Assembly (NCBI GenBank): GCA_934486735.1
Contig: CAKSQL010000023.1
Span: 1 to 46,721 of the forward strand
DNA: 46,721 bases
DNA from: an uncultured Clostridia bacterium
GTDB lineage: Bacteria; Bacillota; Clostridia; UBA1381
Direction: 5' to 3'
The notes beneath the pieces are model-generated. The model saw only the letters and a program-made list of their open reading frames with translations, made no database searches and was not told the origin of the DNA. Positions 42,016 through 46,721 of this stretch are shown here, piece after piece; position 1 is the first letter of the stretch, and each line of letters starts with the position of its first letter. A program made the translations under genes and the position numbers.

Positions 42016-44763
42016 ATGAAATTAAGAGGAATTATAGCGGCAAGTATCCTTGCAATTATTTCGGTGCTTGTGCTGCCGGTTTATGCTGCAGATGCGCACA
42101 ATGCACATTGTATCTGCGGAGATGTGAGTTGTAACGGCAAAAAAGCGAGTCACAAACAGGATACAAAAGGCTTTGTGGATATTGAAAAATATACTACGCT
42201 CTGGCAGGCGTGGGACGGAACGACCGAGATAGAATATGACCACAACCGAAAGGCGTATATATATCTGTCAAAGGATGTCACATTGACGGAAAGTTTATAC
42301 GTAGGCAATGAATTAGACCCATATGCGCCGAGAAAGACGCTTTATCTATGTCTTAACGGTCACAAGCTGACATCGAGCAACAATGCGGAACCGATTGTTG
42401 ACAGTTATGTGGCAAACTTTGTTTTGTGCGACTGTACCGAAAACGGATATATCGGCGAGCGCAAAAATGCAGGTATGGCGGCAGTTTTGTGCCGCGGAAT
42501 GAATGCGAACGTCGAAAGGTCGGTTTTTTACATGTTCGGCGGTTCGATATATAAAAATGCGACAGACGGCGACGGCGGCGGAGTATCTCTGAGCCAGTAT
42601 TCGGATTTTTATATGCATGGCGGCGCGATTATGTACAATTCAGCCACAGGAAACGGCGGCGCAGTTTATTCCTGCTTCGAAAGCACGATAAATTTCTATA
42701 ACGGTTCGATTTTGCAAAACACATCGGGCGGCAGCGGCGGCGCGTTTTATATGTACAACTATGGCGATGATTCCGCTGCATTGAATGTAGGCGGCGGTTC
42801 GATACAGGGAAACACCGCGGAGATGGACGGCGGCGCGATTTATATTTATAATGACGACAGCACACCGGTTGAAGTGACTTTGAACGGCGGCGGAATCGTA
42901 AACAATACCTCGACAAAGGGCAAGGGCGGCGGAATTTGGCTCCAAAACTGTAATGTGAGTGCGACAGGTTTATCACTTGTGAGCAATACCGCATCGGGAG
43001 ACGGCGGCGGTATTTGGCTGAAAGATTCCAAAACAGATATGAAAAATATTACGGCTGCTAATAATAAAACAACCGGCGGCAGCGGCGGCGGAATTTTTGC
43101 CGATAACAGCGCTCTTGCGATATCGGATAATTCTATAATACAATACAACTCATGCACGGGCAAGGGCGGCGGAATTTGGGTCAGCGGAGTGACAGCCGAT
43201 ATATCCGATTGCGGCATTCAGGGAAATTCGACCTCCGGCAATGACGGCGGCGGAATCTATGCCAATGCATGTGCGATAACGCTCAAAAGCGGAACAAAAT
43301 TTGTAGGCAACAGAGCAATTTATGGCGCAGGCTTGTATCTGGACAACAAAGCACCGGGAACAATGCAGGAGGGCGTGACAATGGAAGGCAACAGCGCCCA
43401 AAATTCAGACCAAACCAAGGGCAGCGGCGGCGGAGTTTTTGTATATAGCGGCTCGACCTTCACCATGAACGGAGGTCTGATACAGAGTAACAGCGCAAGG
43501 GAACTCGGCGCAGGTATTCATGCGGCGTCCCGGGGTACAATTATTATAAACGGCGGCGAGATATATTCAAATAAATCCTACGGAAAGGGCGGAGGAGTCG
43601 GCGCGCATGAAAATGGCAAGGTGACGATAAACGGCGGCAAAATTTTCGGCAATTATGCAATCGACGGCGCGGGTGTGTATTTGTCAAACGCAAATCTTGA
43701 TATGACCGGAGGAACTATCAGAGGAAATTATGCCGAGGGCAACGGCGGCGGAGTATGGATAGGCGACGAATACCATTCATATTACAAAAGAGAAGCAAAG
43801 GCTGTGATTGACGGCGGCGAGATATACAAAAATATGACTCCGAAAGGCAATGGCGGCGGAATTTATATTAACGGAGAAAAATCGTCGCTGACGGCGAGAA
43901 GCGGCAGCATAAGCGAAAATGTGTCGATACTCGGAGGCGGAATTTTTGTCGGAAATGCAAGTTTTAGGCTTGAGGGAGCCGTTATCATGCAGAATAAGGC
44001 GACGCAAAACGGCGGCGGTGTTTACAACGATGGAAATATGACTGTCGACGGCTCGGGATTTATTTATTCGAATTATCAAACCGATGAGGTGAGTTACGAT
44101 GCGAAAGCAGGTGCGCCGAGCAATCTTTATCTGCCGAACGGGAAGATAATAAATATAGGCAGCAATGGACTTAAAAAGGCGAAAATTTGGGTTACGACCG
44201 GGGGCGGCAAGGTGAATATCACTTCCTCGCACAATATTGACTATGATTGCAATAAGCTTTTCAGAACGGACGACACAAAATATGCCATCGACTCTGAGAG
44301 CGGCATTATAAAGCTTGTGGACGGATATGCCGTTACCTTTGATTATGCCGACGGCAGCTCCGAAACGGTGTCATATCCTCAAAATAAGCCTGCTGCAATG
44401 CCTGATGACCCGCAGCACGAACAATACAGCTTTGCCGGCTGGTTTATCGGCGGCAGCGGATATGACTTTGCAAAGCCGCTGACAGGCAATATAACGCTGA
44501 CCGCGAAATGGGTTGCGGACGGCGAAAAGGCTGTCAGCATAACGCCGGACAGATTCTATGTTATCGGACTCAGCGGCAGGGTGTATATCGCAAGCTGCGG
44601 AGCGGATGGGCTGATTGATATCTACACCGGCGAGGTGAGTGAGACAACATCGGGATTTGTTTCGGATATTGACCTTGACACCGCATCGGCAGAAAAAATT
44701 ACGATTTTTGCATGGGATGAGGGAATGACCCCGATTTGCAAAAAGGCAAGCACAAGCCTGTAA
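42016..44763 (+). CDS. Secreted right-handed beta-helix surface protein with InlB-type repeat
   Basis: The start is taken at the ATG at 42016, which gives a signal peptide (MKLRGIIAASILAIISVLVL); an ATG four codons upstream lies too close to AGGAAGGA. The 915 residues contain a Cys/His-rich segment after the signal (CICGDVSC), then roughly 25 coils of a parallel beta-helix (about 170-720) with recurring GGGI(W/Y/F) and NGG turns and N-rich steps, as in polymorphic adhesin and pectate-lyase-like folds. A Listeria-Bacteroides InlB-type repeat follows (about 775-835; YSFAGWFIGG and ITLTAKW), then a small C-terminal beta domain. No wall-sorting motif or SLH repeat is present. It may be an adhesin or a noncatalytic carbohydrate binder. 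Confidence 0.8.
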   Translation: MKLRGIIAASILAIISVLVLPVYAADAHNAHCICGDVSCNGKKASHKQDTKGFVDIEKYTTLWQAWDGTTEIEYDHNRKAYIYLSKDVTLTESLYVGNELDPYAPRKTLYLCLNGHKLTSSNNAEPIVDSYVANFVLCDCTENGYIGERKNAGMAAVLCRGMNANVERSVFYMFGGSIYKNATDGDGGGVSLSQYSDFYMHGGAIMYNSATGNGGAVYSCFESTINFYNGSILQNTSGGSGGAFYMYNYGDDSAALNVGGGSIQGNTAEMDGGAIYIYNDDSTPVEVTLNGGGIVNNTSTKGKGGGIWLQNCNVSATGLSLVSNTASGDGGGIWLKDSKTDMKNITAANNKTTGGSGGGIFADNSALAISDNSIIQYNSCTGKGGGIWVSGVTADISDCGIQGNSTSGNDGGGIYANACAITLKSGTKFVGNRAIYGAGLYLDNKAPGTMQEGVTMEGNSAQNSDQTKGSGGGVFVYSGSTFTMNGGLIQSNSARELGAGIHAASRGTIIINGGEIYSNKSYGKGGGVGAHENGKVTINGGKIFGNYAIDGAGVYLSNANLDMTGGTIRGNYAEGNGGGVWIGDEYHSYYKREAKAVIDGGEIYKNMTPKGNGGGIYINGEKSSLTARSGSISENVSILGGGIFVGNASFRLEGAVIMQNKATQNGGGVYNDGNMTVDGSGFIYSNYQTDEVSYDAKAGAPSNLYLPNGKIINIGSNGLKKAKIWVTTGGGKVNITSSHNIDYDCNKLFRTDDTKYAIDSESGIIKLVDGYAVTFDYADGSSETVSYPQNKPAAMPDDPQHEQYSFAGWFIGGSGYDFAKPLTGNITLTAKWVADGEKAVSITPDRFYVIGLSGRVYIASCGADGLIDIYTGEVSETTSGFVSDIDLDTASAEKITIFAWDEGMTPICKKASTSL

Positions 44764-44796
44764 GATTAAAAATTTTTTCTTAATAAAATAATCAAG

Positions 44797-44854
44797 AACC
44801 GTTTTTCGGATTGCCGGTTTTTTTTAGCCGGACGGTCAGAAAACGGTTTTTTTT
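44797..44854 (+). terminator. Terminator after the beta-helix gene
   Basis: AACCGTTTTTC (44797-44807) pairs with GAAAACGGTT (44839-44848) around an inner CCGG/CCGG stem and is followed by eight T. Confidence 0.75.
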
Positions 44855-44883
44855 GAGCGGTTATTTTCATAAAATAAGATGTG

Positions 44884-45141
44884 CTATATTATATAGGAAA
44901 GAACTGCTGCACCAATGCAAAAAAATCCTAAAAAAAGTAAGAAGAAAGGCAGCTTTGAACGCTTTTTTTGTATGGAAAAACTCGGCTTGTTCAAAAACTC
45001 CGAAACTATTTTTTCGGCATCTTCAATAACTCTTTCTTCTGGCGCAAAAGCGTTATCCTTTAATATCAAAATCGCCTGGCAAATATACGGCGATGAAAAA
45101 TTGTCGAGTATCACAACCTGTTTGGTATTATTGTTTTTCAT
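44884..45141 (-). CDS. Small tail-anchored membrane protein, unknown function
   Basis: The ATG at 45141 has AAAGGGG 9 bases upstream, so the 16 codons further up are excluded. The 85-residue product (MKNNNTKQVVILDNFSSPYI start) has a soluble N-terminal domain of about 55 residues with a hydrophobic strand (QAILILKD), a basic patch (QKKRSK) and one C-terminal membrane helix (LPFFLLFLGFFCIGAAVLSY), giving a cytoplasm-facing, tail-anchored topology. I do not recognise the family. It is divergent from the 3D-domain gene, and CGTAAY motifs lie in the shared upstream region. Confidence 0.65.
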   Translation of the reverse strand: MKNNNTKQVVILDNFSSPYICQAILILKDNAFAPEERVIEDAEKIVSEFLNKPSFSIQKKRSKLPFFLLFLGFFCIGAAVLSYII

Positions 45142-45384
45142 TTTGCATATCCCCTTTGCGTAATAATTTTGTAGCAATTTGCGTAACATTTATTTATAGA
45201 TAGTTTTGCCTTGTTTTTCCGAATTTATACATAAATTTTTTTAATAAAGAGTTGTTTCTCGAGAAAAATCAGAAAAAAAGCAGGAATAGAAAGTAAAAGT
45301 TCGGAATATAATGGTAATATATGAGCAAAATTATATAAAGATATTACGTAAATGTTAAAAATAAATCGGTGAATTTAGTAAAAA

Positions 45385-45401
45385 CGTAACAAAATCGTAA
45401 T
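45385..45401. promoter_or_regulatory. Direct repeat resembling a WalR-type box
   Basis: CGTAAC (45385-45390), five bases, then CGTAAT (45396-45401) gives an 11-base period just upstream of the -35 of the 3D-domain gene. The WalR consensus is TGTWAH-N5-TGTWAH, so spacing fits and only the first base of each half differs. Similar CGTAAY/CGTAAA words occur at 45159, 45182 and 45347. Confidence 0.35.
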
Positions 45402-45408
45402 AACTTTC

Positions 45409-45437
45409 TTGACTTTTTCGTTTTTTCATAGTACAAT
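45409..45437 (+). promoter_or_regulatory. Promoter of the 3D-domain gene
   Basis: TTGACT (45409-45414) and TACAAT (45432-45437) are 17 bases apart, leaving an untranslated leader of about 95 bases. No c-di-AMP riboswitch consensus is seen in it. Confidence 0.7.
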
Positions 45438-45538
45438 AGCAATTGTAGGACTTGAAAAAACAGTTTTTAGGGAATATTTCGATTATTCGAAAAAATGGGT
45501 TTTCAGAATTGAGAATCCTAAGAAAGGAATGACAAATC

Positions 45539-46597
45539 ATGTCTATATTTAGAGAGGGAAAGAATAATCCTAAAAAATTGTTTGAGACATTTATGACGCT
45601 GGTAGTGGTATCGCTCATAACAATGGGTGCCGTTTTTGATTCGGGAATGAAGGAGATAACAATCCTGCGTACCGATAATTTCTCGCAGACGGCTGAAAGC
45701 TATATCGTGAAAACGCGTCAGGAGAATGTTTCCGGTCTGTTTGATGAAAAGGATATTATAGTTGATGATGACGAGATTTTGACATTCTCGATGGCAGATT
45801 CATTGACAAACGGCGATACTCTGGAAATCAAGCAGGGCAGAGCTGTTACGATATCAGCAGACGGCATGTCGAGAAAAATTCTGACATCGCAGACAAATGT
45901 TGCGGACGCACTTATGGAGGCAGGGATTGCAATCGGCGAGAACGATTGGGCAGACCCCGGCTTTGAAACTCCGGTAACCGACGGAATGAATATCGCACTT
46001 CACAGAATCGATGTACGGGAAGAAACTGTTACTGAAACATTTTCGGGTCCTGTAGAAAACCGTACCGATGATAATATGTACGAGGATCAGAAAAAGGTAT
46101 CCAAGGGTACAGACGGTGAAGAAACGATTGTCTACCGCGTTATGTACAACGGCGATAACGAGGTCTACCGCGAGGAGATTTCAAGAGAAGTAACCAAAGA
46201 GGCGACCGCTACGATAATTACTGTCGGAACTAAGGTACGTCCGGCAGTGCCCACAGCTTCAAAGCAGGGCAAAACCTTTACCTATTCAAGAAAATTTACG
46301 GTGAAGGCAACGGCTTATGACACATCGCCGCAGGAAAACGGAGGTTACTCCAAAACTGCGCTGGGACTCACACCCGGTTTTGGTATAGTTGCTGTTGACC
46401 CGAGAGTTATTCCGCTTGGTTCAAAGCTTTATATCGAATCGGAGGACGACGGTAAGTCATGGAGCTACGGATATTGTATAGCCGGAGATACCGGCGGTGC
46501 AATCAAGGGAAATCGTATTGACCTTTGCTACAACTCACGTTCGGAATGTATTCAGTTCGGAAGAAGAAACGCAACGGTATATGTGTTAGATGCATAA
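45539..46597 (+). CDS. Cell-wall protein with DUF348, G5 and 3D domains (YabE-like)
   Basis: AAGGAATG is placed before the ATG. The 352-residue product has a membrane segment at about 18-34 (an uncleaved anchor or signal), a DUF348/ubiquitin-like repeat region (about 70-155; AVTISADGMSRKILTSQTNV), a G5 domain (about 155-230; RVMYNGDNEVYREEIS) and a C-terminal 3D domain (about 255-352). The 3D aspartates are in TAYDTS, AVDPRVIPLG and AGDTGGAIKGNRIDL, as in MltA-like lytic transglycosylases and Rpf/YocH-type resuscitation factors. It likely cleaves peptidoglycan during growth or spore outgrowth. The SafA- or LysM-type wall anchor is absent. It is followed by a terminator and is monocistronic. 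Confidence 0.9.
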   Translation: MSIFREGKNNPKKLFETFMTLVVVSLITMGAVFDSGMKEITILRTDNFSQTAESYIVKTRQENVSGLFDEKDIIVDDDEILTFSMADSLTNGDTLEIKQGRAVTISADGMSRKILTSQTNVADALMEAGIAIGENDWADPGFETPVTDGMNIALHRIDVREETVTETFSGPVENRTDDNMYEDQKKVSKGTDGEETIVYRVMYNGDNEVYREEISREVTKEATATIITVGTKVRPAVPTASKQGKTFTYSRKFTVKATAYDTSPQENGGYSKTALGLTPGFGIVAVDPRVIPLGSKLYIESEDDGKSWSYGYCIAGDTGGAIKGNRIDLCYNSRSECIQFGRRNATVYVLDA

Positions 46598-46614
46598 AAA
46601 ATAATGTTTCCGCC

Positions 46615-46650
46615 GAAACGGTGCAGAGATTTTCTGCATCGTTTCTTTTT
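46615..46650 (+). terminator. Terminator of the 3D-domain gene
   Basis: GAAACGGTGCAGA pairs with TCTGCATCGTTTC (one G-T pair) around GATTT, followed by five T. Confidence 0.9.
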
Positions 46651-46651
46651 A

Positions 46652-46721
46652 GTATGACGGGCATATCAATGCTCTGTGGTGAAAGTCCACCGAGGCGTAG
46701 TTACCGACGAACTCTAAAGCG
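46652..46721 (+). mobile_element. Probable 5' end of a class C group II intron (cut by window edge)
   Basis: Directly after the T-run the sequence reads GTATGACGGGCATATC, then after a short gap CTCTGTGGTGAAAGTCCACC, then GAGGCGTAG...CGAACTCTAAAGCG. This matches the layout I remember for class C introns (a GTGYG-type start, CCGGGCATG-like text, a GGTGAAAGTCC stem, then domain I). Class C introns insert just after terminator hairpins, and this one would start 7 bases past the stem. The maturase gene would lie beyond the window. Confidence 0.55.

Noticed and set aside
42560..44050. DNA-level tandem repeats in the beta-helix gene
   Set aside because: The GGCGGCGG recurrences reflect the protein's glycine-rich turns; the coils differ too much in DNA to be a recent repeat array.
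45438..45538. c-di-AMP (ydaO-type) riboswitch before the 3D-domain gene
   Set aside because: This riboswitch often precedes such genes, but its conserved GCCGAAUCCG and CCGACAGCUAAC-type blocks are not present in the short leader.

Overview
This window comes from the chromosome of a low-to-mid GC Gram-positive anaerobe, most likely a member of Clostridia. The evidence is the ruvAB-queA-tgt order, a long-form hibernation factor, a PyrR/uracil permease pair, DnaD, a glycyl radical enzyme with its activase, an acetyl-type MetA, clear sigma-A promoters, and several surface proteins with S-layer homology (SLH) domains. The set of secreted SLH proteins attached to carbohydrate-active domains recalls fibre-degrading gut clostridia, but no species can be named from the sequence. 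No tRNA, rRNA or CRISPR array was seen.

Layout. (1) 1-10833: four collinear genes for exported proteins. They are two related clan GH-A glycoside hydrolase-like proteins (the first cut by the window edge, the second with a CBM9-like module and three SLH repeats), an SLH anchor protein with a Gly/Ser linker, and a large protein with N-terminal SLH-like repeats. (2) 10868-11527: a 660-bp deletion derivative of an IS1182-type element with both inverted repeats intact. (3) 11568-16798: metA, a TepA/ClpP-like protease, a structured-RNA candidate with its own consensus promoter, and a 1002-residue membrane protein that fuses two GT-C glycosyltransferase modules. (4) 16989-19708: hpf, then a promoter, an attenuator leader, uraA and pyrR. 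(5) 19764-25332: a solo end of the same insertion element, then tgt, queA, a cell-wall amidase, ruvB and ruvA on the minus strand. (6) 25428-31621: a catabolic-looking module. It has an AraC regulator divergent from a glycyl radical activase and enzyme, and a second AraC regulator divergent from a remodelled type I dehydroquinase-like protein and a short-chain dehydrogenase. (7) 31762-40717: dnaD, then rpoB-rpoC with their own promoter and no ribosomal-protein genes beside them. (8) 40919-46721: an autoregulated TetR gene, two tandem hairpin elements, a beta-helix surface protein, a small membrane protein, a G5/3D cell-wall enzyme, and the probable first bases of a class C group II intron at the right edge.

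The best candidate for an undescribed system is region 6. Its glycyl radical enzyme keeps the Cys-x-Glu pair of the dehydratase/lyase branch but has an unusual glycyl loop and a short N terminus. Its dehydroquinase-like partner keeps the Schiff-base lysine and histidine but has lost the substrate-binding Glu-x-Arg, so it is unlikely to make shikimate. In both halves the regulator has a consensus promoter and the enzyme genes do not, as expected for activator-dependent, substrate-induced genes. Other points of interest are the RNA candidate at 13548-13695, the uraA leader without a recognisable PyrR box, the insertion-element ends placed exactly at the feet of terminators, and the tandem hairpins at 41685-41970.
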